DNA of 64,000 bases. Source: Verrucomicrobiota bacterium. Its GTDB lineage: Bacteria; Verrucomicrobiota; Kiritimatiellia; SS1-B-03-39; UBA6053. The stretch is taken from assembly GCA_020831635.1 (NCBI GenBank), contig JAFIGC010000002.1, forward strand, positions 1 through 64,000. Direction: 5' to 3'. A program made the position numbers and the translations under genes. Numbering within the stretch: the first letter of the stretch is position 1; every line of letters starts with the position of its first letter. Shown piece by piece: positions 45,820 to 54,772 of the stretch. Under the pieces are notes generated by a model. That model was given only the letters and a program-made list of their open reading frames with translations. It made no database searches and had not been told where the DNA came from.

Positions 45820-46365
45820 GACGGCATTTCCTATGGAACCAGGGGTGAAAATCCAGACCTTATTCATATAGACGACCCATTACGATTACGCGTACGATTA
45901 CGATCACGAAAAAAAAATCGACCAAGATGCCTGGCGAATCCAATGGGTGAAAATTTTTGTATATCTTTGGAGTTTGACGGGTGGTGTTTTGTGTCGCGTA
46001 GCGACAGTCCCAAGCGTAGCCGTGGATTTCAATCCACGGAACCGGGAGCACCATAGAGTGGGCGCCGCGTAGTGTCGCCTGACGGATTTGGGGGTTTCAA
46101 CCCCATCGCGATCAAGGACGATTGCATTACGGCGCATTTCGGGATGAGGGGATTAAAATCCCCGGGTCCGTGAATCGTCGCTACGCGACGGGCTGGCGTA
46201 AGATGGATTGAGACCGTGGGTTGAAACCCACGGCTACGCGTGGGCCTGTCGCTACGCGACAAAATAAGGCGTTTGAATTTGCGATGGACTCTTGGAAAAC
46301 AACCTCTCGGATTGAGGTCTGAGCTCCCCAACGGGGTTGCACCCTGTCTAAAACGCCTGTTTTTT
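45820..46365. repeat. 545-base intergenic stretch rich in palindromes
   Basis: It holds no gene. From left to right there are degenerate ATTACGATTACG words (45876-45905), an array of seven alternating palindromes (45992-46261) and a region of about 100 bases with nested stems before a T7 run (46266-46368). The array is described in the next entry. Confidence 0.8.
45992..46261. repeat. REP-like array of two alternating palindrome types
   Basis: Type A is YGTCGC-TAC-GCGACR, or its complement, at 45992-46006, 46176-46190 and 46247-46261. Type B has a GGRTT-NN-AAYCC core at 46020-46039 (CCGTGGATT), 46091-46104 (GGGGTT), 46148-46163 (GGGGATT) and 46214-46233 (CCGTGGGTT). Each B copy keeps perfect arm pairing although the arm sequences differ, so the structure is conserved and not the sequence. 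No transposase is nearby. Confidence 0.85.
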
Positions 46366-46368
46366 TGT
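46266..46368 (+). other. Possible structured RNA or terminator-like element
   Basis: AGGCGTTT (46267-46274) pairs with AAACGCCT (46351-46358) to close about 75 bases. These hold ACCTC/GAGGT and CCCC/GGGG hairpins. GTTTTTTTG follows at once, as at an intrinsic terminator on the plus strand. No known RNA family was recognised, and it may be another repeat-family member. Confidence 0.35.
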
Positions 46369-47117
46369 TGAGGTTGCGAGGGGGCGGTCTTTCCATCGCC
46401 GTGGAAGACATGCGGGCGGTGGGGGCGGACTTTACCCGTTTATGGTATCTGTGGGACGGCACGGAGGGGAACGACCCCGAGCGGTCGCGGCGAATGACGG
46501 AGATGCAGATCGAAAAACTCGGAGGACTGGAGGTTCCGCTCCGCTTTGTGATGGGAAACCATGATCTGGATGGCACCCGGGATCTTCCGCCCGGCACGAT
46601 GCCAGTGCTGACGACCTATGACGCGTTCCGGCAGGTGCCGGGCTGGCGGTCCATCGAGACGCAGCTGGATTATTATTTCACCGAAATCCACGGAGAGTTC
46701 CTGGTGCTGGTTTTGTCGGATCATCATCTCTCCACCGAAAACCGTTGGTTTGCCACCCAGCAACAAATCAATAACGAATTTCCGGAGGAGTATCCGCACG
46801 GTCTGGAGGCCTATCAGGCGCTGCGCCGCCAAATTGCGGACTGGTCCGGCCAGGTGCAGATCGCGGGCCACTACGCCCTTTGCGGCGGCGCGCGGGGGAC
46901 CCCTCCGGGTGGTCCGCTGGAGCGCCTGCTTCCGCTGCCGGACCCGGTGAAGCTGGTGCTGCACGGCCATTCCCATCTGGGCGACTGGCGGAGGGGGAAA
47001 GCCAAAACCTTTCATCGCATCAGTACGTCATGCATGCCGGGAAAAGCTTTTGGTGATGGAGAGGCGGAGACAGGCCGGACCTGGAATCTGCATCACATTT
47101 CAACCAGGAGTGGGTAA
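46365..47117 (+). pseudogene. Calcineurin-like phosphoesterase remnant
   Basis: About 230 residues of a metallophosphoesterase. The middle and late metal motifs survive: FVMGNHDLDG, AGHYALCGG and VLHGHSH. The first motif (DxH) is absent. The second (GD) is replaced in FTRLWYLWDG, where relatives have a GD before the DG. The N terminus is missing and starts straight after a T7 run. The C terminus runs into the acetylesterase remnant in another frame at about 47085. It is probably inactive. Confidence 0.7.
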
Positions 47118-47785
47118 CCCTGCAACCACAGCCCAAAGGAAATCCAGGAGGTAGAGGTGCGGGCAATTTCGGCCAAAATGAGGGTGGCTTTGGCCCTGAA
47201 ATGGGATTGGTCCGGAGATTGCTCGATGAGAAACCCGACCGGCCTCTGGCCATTGTGAAATCGGCGTACAACGCAAAAAGGGTCGGGTTTTGGAAGACAG
47301 GGGGAGGGAATAATAATGGTTACGCGGCTTTGATAGGGGACACAAAACTCGCGATCGAAAAGGCAAAAGCCCAGGGTATCACCTTGCACCCCCGGGCACT
47401 GGTCTGGTGTCAGGGCGAATCCGACGCGCGTAGTCAGGGGGCGAGTCACGATCCGGTTATGTATAGGGAAACCCTTGAGAGTATGATTCCCGCACTTCGG
47501 AAAGACCTCGATGCGCCGGAACTGATCGCGCTGCTTGGGTTCAATACCAAATTCGGGAAAAGATGGTCAAAAGTATCCTCGCCAAGACCGGGCGTAATGA
47601 AAATACACGGAGCGCAGATCCAAATTGCAGAGAATTGTATCTATACCGAACGGGTCGAGGATTGGGGATGCCAAGTGGTGAATGCCGCGCACTTCGGTGC
47701 CGCAGGAACGCTGGAATTGGGCAAGTGTTATGCAGAAGCGCTTCTCCAGACAGAAGAGAATCTGAAGTGCTCAAAAGAGGAATAG
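47090..47785 (+). pseudogene. Sialate O-acetylesterase-type (SGNH/DUF303) remnant
   Basis: About 230 residues read in frame from 47090, beginning HFNQEWVTLQPQPKG, well before the ORF-track ATG at 47201. FGPEMGLVRRLLDEKP, LVWCQGESDA and the His block NAAHFGAAGTLELGKCYAEAL are those of carbohydrate acetylesterases. The N-terminal GQSN block with the nucleophilic Ser is missing, because the sequence joins the phosphoesterase remnant. The likely original role was deacetylation of plant or algal glycans. Confidence 0.72.
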
Positions 47786-47814
47786 CGATGCCCTGATAGG
47801 GCTATCCCTTGTAG

Positions 47815-47846
47815 CCGGGGGTTCGAGCGTAGCGAAATACCCCCGG
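47815..47846. repeat. REP-like hairpin between the esterase remnant and the sugar transporter
   Basis: CCGGGGGT and ACCCCCGG pair around a 16-base loop that contains GCGTAGCGA, a word shared with the palindromes at 46 kb. A GATAG/CTATC pair lies just before it. It may also end the convergent transporter operon. Confidence 0.6.
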
Positions 47847-47886
47847 GTTTGGGGCCAAAAGGAGGCGTATCCCGAAAAAAGTGATG

Positions 47887-48816
47887 TTACCCCTTCACGC
47901 CGCCACTGGTCAAACCGCTGACGAATTCCTTCTGCAAGGCAAAGAAAAGAACCGCCGGGGGGATGATGGCGAGCAAGGTCCCGGCGAGGAAGACGCCGTA
48001 CTGCTGTGTGTAGACACCCATATACTGGTTCAGCACCACGGGAAGCGTAAGTTTCGATTGGGTCTGTATGAAGACCTGCGGCCCGATGAAGCTGTTCCAG
48101 CTGCCGAGGAACGTAATCAGGCAGAACGCCCCCGTAATGGGCCTGACCAGGGGCATGATGATGTTGAAGTAGATTCCGAACTCACTGGCACCGTCGATCC
48201 GGGCCGCTTCGATGAGGCTGTCCGGCACCGATGTCATGGATTGTCGGAACAGGAACATGCCGAAGACGCTGCAGGCTCCGGGTACGAGAAGCGCAAGATA
48301 GGTGTCCATCCAGCCAAAAGCGAAGATCATGCGGTAGACGGGTGCCAGAAACAGCATGCTCGGAAACATCATCGATCCGATCATGAACGCCATGATTCCC
48401 TGGCGCCCGCGGAACTCGTACTTGGACAGGGCGTAGCCGCCCATCGAAGCGAAGAAGAGGTTGATCGAGGTCGCGGTCGACGCCAGGAAGAGCGAGTTGA
48501 TCACGTACTCCTGGAAATAGACCCGGCCTTGGACGGTGTCCTCGCCGGCAAACAACGCCCGGAAGTTATTGAAGTTCAGCGTCTTCGTGCTCCAATCGGA
48601 GACCGCAGGCAGGAAGGTGTATTGCATCAACACGTCTTTGTCCTTGAAAACGGCGCAGACGAGCCAGACAAAGGGGCAGAGAATGAGGAACGCGGCGATT
48701 CCCAGCAATACGTAGCGTAGGTAGCCGCTGGCGATTTCAGCCTTGCGGGGGTAGCCCCAGCGGAGGATGCCGTAGATGGCGACCAAAAATACCAGTGTAA
48801 TATGAATGGTGTTCAT
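47887..48816 (-). CDS. Carbohydrate ABC transporter permease, MalG type
   Basis: A 309-residue inner-membrane subunit of a CUT1 sugar importer. It has about six to seven membrane segments and the EAA loop EAARIDGASEFGIYFNIIMPLVRP, which docks the ATPase. The C terminus FVSGLTSGGVKG is typical of MalG. It overlaps the MalF-type gene by an ATGA. As in many such operons no ATPase gene is present, so a shared MsmK-like ATPase would be needed. Confidence 0.93.
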   Translation of the reverse strand: MNTIHITLVFLVAIYGILRWGYPRKAEIASGYLRYVLLGIAAFLILCPFVWLVCAVFKDKDVLMQYTFLPAVSDWSTKTLNFNNFRALFAGEDTVQGRVYFQEYVINSLFLASTATSINLFFASMGGYALSKYEFRGRQGIMAFMIGSMMFPSMLFLAPVYRMIFAFGWMDTYLALLVPGACSVFGMFLFRQSMTSVPDSLIEAARIDGASEFGIYFNIIMPLVRPITGAFCLITFLGSWNSFIGPQVFIQTQSKLTLPVVLNQYMGVYTQQYGVFLAGTLLAIIPPAVLFFALQKEFVSGLTSGGVKG

Positions 48817-49688
48817 TCGACCTTCGCCAGTTTGATTTGGATCGTGCTTATGATGAAGATGACAAAGGCGAGGAGCCAGCCAATGGCGGCGCCCGTGCCA
48901 AGATCACCCGTCTCGAATGCGGTGGAGTAGAGGTAGCCGACGATGGTGAGGCCGGAGTTGTTGGGTCCGAACCCTCCCAGCAGCGCATACGGCAGTTCGA
49001 AGAGTTGGTAGGACCCGATCGTGCTCATCACCACCACGAAGATCGCCACGGCTTTGATCTGCGGAATTATGACATGCCGGAACGTTTGCATCGGGCTCGC
49101 GCCGTCCACATGCGCGGCGTCGAGCAGATTTTTGTCCACGCTCTGCAAGGCTGCCAGGAAATAGATCATGTTGAATCCCACGTACAGCCACATGGATACG
49201 ATGATCAAGGCCGGCATCACCAGGGACGGATTGGCGAGCCAACGCTCCTCCAACCCCCAGCCCACCAATTCCTGCAGGCCACGGTTGAACAGTCCATAGC
49301 GCGGGGTGAAAATCACGGAAAACAGGATGCCGACAAAGATCTGCCCCACCAAGTGCGGGCTGAAGAGGATCAGACGGAACAGATTTCGAACCCGGCTTTT
49401 GCCACTGTTGAGCAACATCGCCAACCCCAAGGAGAGCGGCAACTGGATCATGACCGAGACGACCGCGTAAATGCTGGTGTTCTTCACCGCCGTATAAAAA
49501 TCGGGATCGCTCAGGACAAAGCGGAAGTTGGACAGGCCCACGAAGACGGCGCTGCGGGGACCGTTCGTCTGATGGAAGGCCAGCCAGATGGAGTTGATGA
49601 ACGGGTAAACGAAAAAGACTGCGGTAAGAATAAGGTACGGGCCCAGAAAGACCCATGGTGTTATGGCTCGTTTCCTAGAGCCTTTCAT
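48813..49688 (-). CDS. Carbohydrate ABC transporter permease, MalF type
   Basis: A 291-residue permease with about six membrane helices and the EAA-loop variant LLDAAHVDGASPMQTFRHVIIPQIK. The N terminus (ITPWVFLGPYLILTAVFFVYP) is typical of CUT1 permeases. It overlaps the binding-protein gene upstream and the MalG-type gene downstream by 4 bases each, so the three are translationally coupled. Confidence 0.93.
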   Translation of the reverse strand: MKGSRKRAITPWVFLGPYLILTAVFFVYPFINSIWLAFHQTNGPRSAVFVGLSNFRFVLSDPDFYTAVKNTSIYAVVSVMIQLPLSLGLAMLLNSGKSRVRNLFRLILFSPHLVGQIFVGILFSVIFTPRYGLFNRGLQELVGWGLEERWLANPSLVMPALIIVSMWLYVGFNMIYFLAALQSVDKNLLDAAHVDGASPMQTFRHVIIPQIKAVAIFVVVMSTIGSYQLFELPYALLGGFGPNNSGLTIVGYLYSTAFETGDLGTGAAIGWLLAFVIFIISTIQIKLAKVE

Positions 49689-51058
49689 TGGGCGCCTCCT
49701 TCGTCTGTCTGGAGAAAGACGTTGCGGTCGATGACCCTGCGAACGTAATCGGCCTGGGCTGTGAGTTCCTTCCTGATGTGTTCCTTCAACCCCGCTTCCC
49801 CGTGGCGGTTGTAGTAAGCCACGGCACCCAGGTACACCTCGGCGAGTTTGTTTTGCGCAAGGTTGCTATAGGGGCTGATGTAGGTTGGCGGTGTTTGCGG
49901 GGCGAGGTCGGCCAAGAGCCGGCCGATCGCCTGACCGCCGTAAAACGCACGCTCCTCGTCCAACACCGGCGCGCTCCACGAATCCTTGAGGGGGGATATG
50001 ATGTTGGTGGCGCGAAACCGTGCGCTGAGTTCCTCTTCATTCAAGTAAAGAAACTTCGCCAATTCCCAGGCCAGCTCCTGGCGTTCGCTGGCCTTTGTGA
50101 TCGCCAGTCCGGTGCCTCCCCAGGTGCTTGTGCGGCGACCGCCCGGCTCCCAGGCGGGGAGCGGCATCAAGCCGAGTTTGCCCTTCAGGTTCGGCACGTC
50201 CATCTCGAACTGCTTCGTCCGCCAGTCTGGACAGAAATAGAAAAGCACCAGTCCGTCGTTCATGGCTTTGGCCAGGCTCTGACCCCAGCCGGCATCGTAG
50301 CCGATCCGATCCGGGCCCGTGGTCTGCCGCACGTACCACGCGATGGTGTCGGCCGTCAGCTCGGTGTCGAACGCCACTCCGCCTTGTTCGTCGAAAAGCT
50401 GGCCGCCCCGCTGAAGGAGAAGGATCCGGATGACGGCGATGCCGCCAAGTGGAGTGTCCAGGGCGTAGCGGTCGAAATTGCCGTCGCCGGTAAGGTCCTG
50501 GACAACGGAGCGCCCCATGGCAACAAAATCATCCCAGGTCTCGATTTGGTCGACATCAATCCCGAGTTCCTCGATCAGGTCGCGGCGGTACGCAAGCGTT
50601 ACCGGATGCACATCGTTGGGCAATGCGAAGATACGTCCGCGGCTGGACCATAAACTGAAGCGCGATGGAACCATGCGGTCATAGATCCCCTCGGCATGCA
50701 GTCGATCTGTGAGGTCAACAAAACCGACGTCCTCCAGCGGACCCCGCGCAAAAAAACCGATCGTGCCTTCGAGCAACTCGACCAGGTCCGGCACATCCGC
50801 CCCGGTCAGTAGCGCCGACTGGAGGCGGCTTTGCAAGGCGCGCTGACTGACCAACTGCAGTTGAACCTTGACCCCGTGCTGTTCTTCGAATTCACCCAGC
50901 ACCGCGCGATAGGCCTCTTCATGGTTGGGTGCAAAGATGGCCATCACCAGATCCGGCTTCTCGACCTGCCGCCGAAACGAGACGGCAAAGTGAGCGGTCC
51001 CGGTGACGAGTGCCATCAGCAGGATAAAAAAAGCGGCTTTTCCGTAGGGATAGTTCAT
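49685..51058 (-). CDS. Sugar-binding protein of the ABC transporter
   Basis: A 457-residue family 1 extracellular solute-binding protein. I chose 51058, where MNYPYGKAAFFILLMALVTG begins an N-terminal membrane or signal segment; the 51148 start is unsupported. There is no lipobox Cys, so it is either cleaved and free or membrane-tethered. Typical segments are FAPNHEEAYRAVLGEFEEQH, ADVPDLVELLEGT and ALPNDVHPVTLAYRRDLIEE. It is the first gene of the importer operon. A TTTCATGAAA palindrome (51143-51152) lies 85 bases upstream. Confidence 0.88.
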   Translation of the reverse strand: MNYPYGKAAFFILLMALVTGTAHFAVSFRRQVEKPDLVMAIFAPNHEEAYRAVLGEFEEQHGVKVQLQLVSQRALQSRLQSALLTGADVPDLVELLEGTIGFFARGPLEDVGFVDLTDRLHAEGIYDRMVPSRFSLWSSRGRIFALPNDVHPVTLAYRRDLIEELGIDVDQIETWDDFVAMGRSVVQDLTGDGNFDRYALDTPLGGIAVIRILLLQRGGQLFDEQGGVAFDTELTADTIAWYVRQTTGPDRIGYDAGWGQSLAKAMNDGLVLFYFCPDWRTKQFEMDVPNLKGKLGLMPLPAWEPGGRRTSTWGGTGLAITKASERQELAWELAKFLYLNEEELSARFRATNIISPLKDSWSAPVLDEERAFYGGQAIGRLLADLAPQTPPTYISPYSNLAQNKLAEVYLGAVAYYNRHGEAGLKEHIRKELTAQADYVRRVIDRNVFLQTDEGGAQ

Positions 51059-51448
51059 GGTGTTATTTTTTTGATTGTCTGCTTTGACTGCTGAAGTGTT
51101 CCCTTGCATGCGAGGGGTGGGATGCCAAGCGAAAATGAACAGTTTCATGAAAAGGATGAAAGGGGAAATCGGTGAACGAGAACGGCGACGAGAACGGGGA
51201 ACGATTTTGTGTTCCTCGACTCGTAATCCGTTCTCGTCGCCGTTCTCGTCAACCGATCTCCCACGCTCGAAGTTTCACCCTACATCATTTCTTGACCCCG
51301 GAGGGGCTGAATCGATGTCTCCATTTTTTTCGATTACGATTACGATCAGGATTACGATTAGGATTCAGATGAAGATAAACGCTTTTTAGTATGCTCTTCC
51401 TTCGGAAAATTTTAAGACGTTCCCGCCGCCGGATTGTGGCGTTGATCT
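51059..51448. repeat. 390-base gap: operator-like palindrome, hairpin and left inverted repeat
   Basis: No gene is present. TTTCATGAAA is at 51143-51152. A long hairpin follows: GGTGAACGAGAACGGCGACG at 51171 pairs with its near-complement ending at 51254, with 27-base arms and two mismatches. A TTACGA-rich stretch running into AAGATAAACGCTTTTT (51331-51410) is the left copy of the inverted repeat around the sulfatase gene. Confidence 0.75.
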
Positions 51449-53044
51449 CTATTCGTTTTGTTCCGGCCTGGTAAGGGGATAGCCGGAGGATGGATGGACG
51501 GGAGCCGGCAATTCCAGGGGTGTCGTGATCGGCGCGTTGTGGTTGTCCGTATCCACGAAAGCCTTCCAGGCGTTGCGTTTGCCCGCGGCCCCGTCTCCCA
51601 GGAGCGCGCTAAGCTCCGCCACCAGCTCCGGGTTCAGGTCGGCGATGTTGTAGTTCTCGTCCGGATCCACGGAAAGATCATACAGCATTCTCCCCTCAAC
51701 CACATCGTCATTCGAAACAAATTCGGAATAGCTGTAGCGTTCGGTGATGATCGTATCCCCACGAATAAATCTGGCAAATGCCGCCTGTTTCCAAGGCCTC
51801 TCGGGGTTTTCCATCAGCGGCACCAGGCTCGTGCCCTCAAGGTGATCCGTGGCGGGCATGCCTGTGCCCGTGAGTTCGCACAGGGTGGGATAGACATCGA
51901 CAAACTCTGTGAGACGCTGGGTCACCCGGCCCCCGGGCATGCCGGGATGACGGATCACCAGAGGTGCCTGTAGAGACGTCCGGTAGTTCGCGTGCTTGCA
52001 CCAGAGCGTATGCTCTGCAAGATTCCAGCCATGATCGCCCCACAGGACAATGATCGTCTTGTCGTACAGCCGCACGCCATTCTCATCAACCGTATTCTTG
52101 AGCTTGTCGATTACCTTGCCGATTTGTGCATCGGCAAAAGATACCGAAGCGTAGTACCCCCGTATGAGCTTCCTGGCCAGCGCATCATCCAGCGGCCCTG
52201 AAGAGGGTATGCCCTCATAGTTCCTCAACTCGCCCCAGTTGCCCAGCGACTCGGGCGGAGCATTCACAGGCGCAAAATGATTATAGGGGAGGGATATCTC
52301 GTCCTCGGGATATAGATCCCAGTACTTTTGGGGTGCCCAGAACGGCAAATGCGGCTTGTCGATGCCGTAGCCCATAAACCATTTCTTGTTTTTGTTTTCC
52401 TCGATTTTCTCCATCGTGACGTGAGCCCCCCATCCGTCGGGATAGTACTTGTCCTCCGAATTGTTGTACTGCGTGCCGCCCCGGGTGGTTGTCTTGGAAC
52501 CGTCACCGATCTCGTAAGGCACCACATTTCTCCATGGATCTCCAGGGATTCTCAACAAATCATCCCACCTGTCGTCATTCCGGTTGTGATAGATCTTTCC
52601 ACCGACGGAGATGGTTTTAAAGCCATGCTTCCTGAAGTGTGCGACCATGGTGTCACCCGGATGATTGATGCCCGCCGGTTCATTGCCGCTGGCAACATCC
52701 AGGCGCGAGTTGAACGTCCAATGCCTGCCCCAGTTCTCTCCCGGCTGCTTGTAGGGTCGGGTGCCTGTCAGCAGACTCAGACGGGATGCGCCGCAGATCG
52801 GAACCTGGCAGTAATTGTTCGCGAAAAGCACGCTGTCTTTGATCAACGCGTCAAGGTTAGGGGTGACCATCTTTTGAATGCCATGTAGATTCTGACCATG
52901 GGCAAAGATCTGCGGTCTTAAATCATCGACACTAATCATAAGGATATTCATATCCGCCGGTTTGTCAGCGCCATGACCAAGATGCGGCAGCCCCGCCATG
53001 CTCAGCCCTGTCCCCACGTATTTCAATAAGTCTCTGAGTTCCAT
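51449..53044 (-). CDS. Exported type I sulfatase, iduronate-2-sulfatase-like
   Basis: A 531-residue sulfatase removing sulfate esters from glycans. Cys84 in CGASRLSLLTG is the residue converted to formylglycine (CxAxR). The metal pair is in SVDDLRP (Asp40-41) and a later metal site in WGDHGWNLAEH. CGASRxSLLTGxRP plus GKIYHNRNDD is typical of iduronate-2-sulfatase-like proteins. The start at 53044 has an AGGAGA ribosome site. A weak N-terminal export signal is present (LLKYVGTGLSMAGLP). No sulfatase-maturing enzyme is in the window. Inverted repeats bracket the gene. Confidence 0.92.
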   Translation of the reverse strand: MELRDLLKYVGTGLSMAGLPHLGHGADKPADMNILMISVDDLRPQIFAHGQNLHGIQKMVTPNLDALIKDSVLFANNYCQVPICGASRLSLLTGTRPYKQPGENWGRHWTFNSRLDVASGNEPAGINHPGDTMVAHFRKHGFKTISVGGKIYHNRNDDRWDDLLRIPGDPWRNVVPYEIGDGSKTTTRGGTQYNNSEDKYYPDGWGAHVTMEKIEENKNKKWFMGYGIDKPHLPFWAPQKYWDLYPEDEISLPYNHFAPVNAPPESLGNWGELRNYEGIPSSGPLDDALARKLIRGYYASVSFADAQIGKVIDKLKNTVDENGVRLYDKTIIVLWGDHGWNLAEHTLWCKHANYRTSLQAPLVIRHPGMPGGRVTQRLTEFVDVYPTLCELTGTGMPATDHLEGTSLVPLMENPERPWKQAAFARFIRGDTIITERYSYSEFVSNDDVVEGRMLYDLSVDPDENYNIADLNPELVAELSALLGDGAAGKRNAWKAFVDTDNHNAPITTPLELPAPVHPSSGYPLTRPEQNE

Positions 53045-53575
53045 CGGTATCTCCTGTGTAATCGTTTCATGCACTCTACCGGGACTGCGGCTGAGATGTC
53101 AATGACTTACACTGCCAAACAGTGGCAAAGAATCGCCGAGGGTTTCAGGTGACATGTTTCACGTTTTAAGCACCTTCCGGGGCATAATCCGAGGGATTGT
53201 TCCGATGGAAGATGATATAAAAAAGCGTTTATCTTGATCGTAATCGTAATCGTAATCGTAATCGAAATGAGTGTTTTCTTCGAATAAGATTACGAGTACG
53301 AATAAGAGTACGAGGAAAGAGATTCGGTTGAGGGTGTATCTACCTTAGGATAAGATGCTGTTCCTTTCTCCGCTTTCCAAGACACCGAACCCGATCACCA
53401 CACAGCGTCCCAACATTTCTCCATGTTCGCCCCCCCCCTAAAAACCCCGAAACCGCCTCACGCGTGCAAAGCGCGAAAAGCGATTTCCTGCCCATTAACA
53501 TTTGACTTTTTGGCAGTATTTGTGTCTGTTTCATGAAACAGAATTTATATACTATAAATAACCCCGAGGAATACC
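53045..53575. repeat. 530-base gap: right inverted repeat and xylanase promoter region
   Basis: No gene is present. A TTTCATG word lies at 53065-53071 upstream of the sulfatase. The right copy of the inverted repeat (53190-53268) ends in four GTAATC units. GAATAAGATTACGAGTACG words follow to 53315, then a C9 run at about 53430. The promoter and operator of the xylanase end the gap. Confidence 0.75.
53525..53542. promoter_or_regulatory. 18-bp perfect palindrome overlapping the xylanase -35 region
   Basis: TCTGTTTCATGAAACAGA is a perfect palindrome. It ends 5 bases before TATACT (53548-53553), the likely -10 box, so it covers the -35 position, as repressor operators do. The core TTTCATGAAA recurs upstream of the sugar-binding protein gene, and TTTCATG upstream of the sulfatase. 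A LacI-family regulator is the likely type, by form and context. Confidence 0.55.
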
Positions 53576-54688
53576 ATGCACAGATTCAAGTCTCTGGCGA
53601 TAATTGGCGCAATCTTCTTACCCCTTACGTTTCTGGGAGCAGACATGACGTTGAAACAGGCTTATCAAGATCACTTCCATATTGGCGCTGCGCTTGGACA
53701 TCGCGTGGTTGAAGAAAGAGGGGAAACCCTGGCGTTAGTGGCGCGGCAGTTCAACAGCGTGACTGCCGAAAATGCCATGAAATGGCGGTCCATGCAACCA
53801 GAGGAAAACCGTCACACCCCGGAACAGGCTGACTTGTTGGTGTCATTTGGCACAGCGAATGACATGTACGTTGTGGGGCACGTCCTCTTTTGGCACAACC
53901 AGACGCCGGCCTGGGTTTTCGAGGATGAAAATGGGGAACCGGCCAGCCGCGAAATCCTTCTTAAACGTATGCGCGAGCGCGTGCGCTATGTGGCGGAGCG
54001 CTACAGGGGGAGGGTGCATGCCTGGGATGTCGTCAACGAGGCGTTCATGGGGGATGGTTCGCTGCGTGACAGCAAATGGACGCAAATTCTAGGGGATGAC
54101 TTTATCGAGCAGGCCTTCCGCATTGCCGGCGAAGAATTGCCCGCGGATGTTGCGCTCCTGTATAATGATTATTCGATGACCGCCAACGGCAGGCGCAATG
54201 CGGTTGTGGCCATGGTGCGCGATCTCAAGCAAAAGGGTATCCGTATTGACGGAATTGGCATGCAGGGACATTGGGCTCTGAACAGCCCTTCCATCGCGGA
54301 TATTGAGAGAAGCATCCTCGCGTTTGCCGCGACGGGGGTTGAGGTTCACATCACCGAGCTGGATATTGATGTGCTGCCGCGCCACCCCCGCATGTGGGGG
54401 GCAGATGCCGACACCCAACTCAGACTCCAGCAGGACCCCGCGCTGAATCCCTATACCGATGGCCTTCCCGACGAGAAACAGGAAGAACTTGCCCAACGCT
54501 ATGCGGAGATTTTCGGGCTCTTCCTGAAACACAGCGACAAGATCAAGCGCGTGACCTTCTGGGGGCCCAACGACGCGAACACCTGGCTGAACACTTGGCC
54601 GATTCGGGGGCGCACCAGCCATCCGCTTCTCTTTGACCGCCAGAATAACCCCAAACCCGCCTTTCACGCCGTCATCAGTCTGCCGTAG
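53576..54688 (+). CDS. Exported GH10 endo-1,4-beta-xylanase
   Basis: A 370-residue secreted xylanase cutting internal beta-1,4 bonds of xylan. The signal peptide is residues 1-21 and the GH10 barrel fills the rest. The acid/base is Glu155 in WDVVNEAF and the nucleophile Glu260 in VHITELDI. Substrate-site segments ENAMKWRSMQP and GHVLFWHNQTP are intact. A GAGGA ribosome site precedes the ATG. There is no carbohydrate-binding module. With the linked importer and sulfatase it suggests use of a sulfated or plant-type xylan. Confidence 0.96.
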   Translation: MHRFKSLAIIGAIFLPLTFLGADMTLKQAYQDHFHIGAALGHRVVEERGETLALVARQFNSVTAENAMKWRSMQPEENRHTPEQADLLVSFGTANDMYVVGHVLFWHNQTPAWVFEDENGEPASREILLKRMRERVRYVAERYRGRVHAWDVVNEAFMGDGSLRDSKWTQILGDDFIEQAFRIAGEELPADVALLYNDYSMTANGRRNAVVAMVRDLKQKGIRIDGIGMQGHWALNSPSIADIERSILAFAATGVEVHITELDIDVLPRHPRMWGADADTQLRLQQDPALNPYTDGLPDEKQEELAQRYAEIFGLFLKHSDKIKRVTFWGPNDANTWLNTWPIRGRTSHPLLFDRQNNPKPAFHAVISLP

Positions 54689-54772
54689 CTTTCGGGTGCG
54701 ACGGCCTCGCCGTTGAAGGCGAGCTGAATTCAAAATCAATCATCTTTCTGTCGGCGAACGTCAAACCTAAAA

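Noticed and set aside
46266-46358. Integron attC-like site
   Set aside because: The AGGCGTT/AACGCCT ends do not have the RYYYAAC...GTTRRRY order, and no integrase or cassette array is present.
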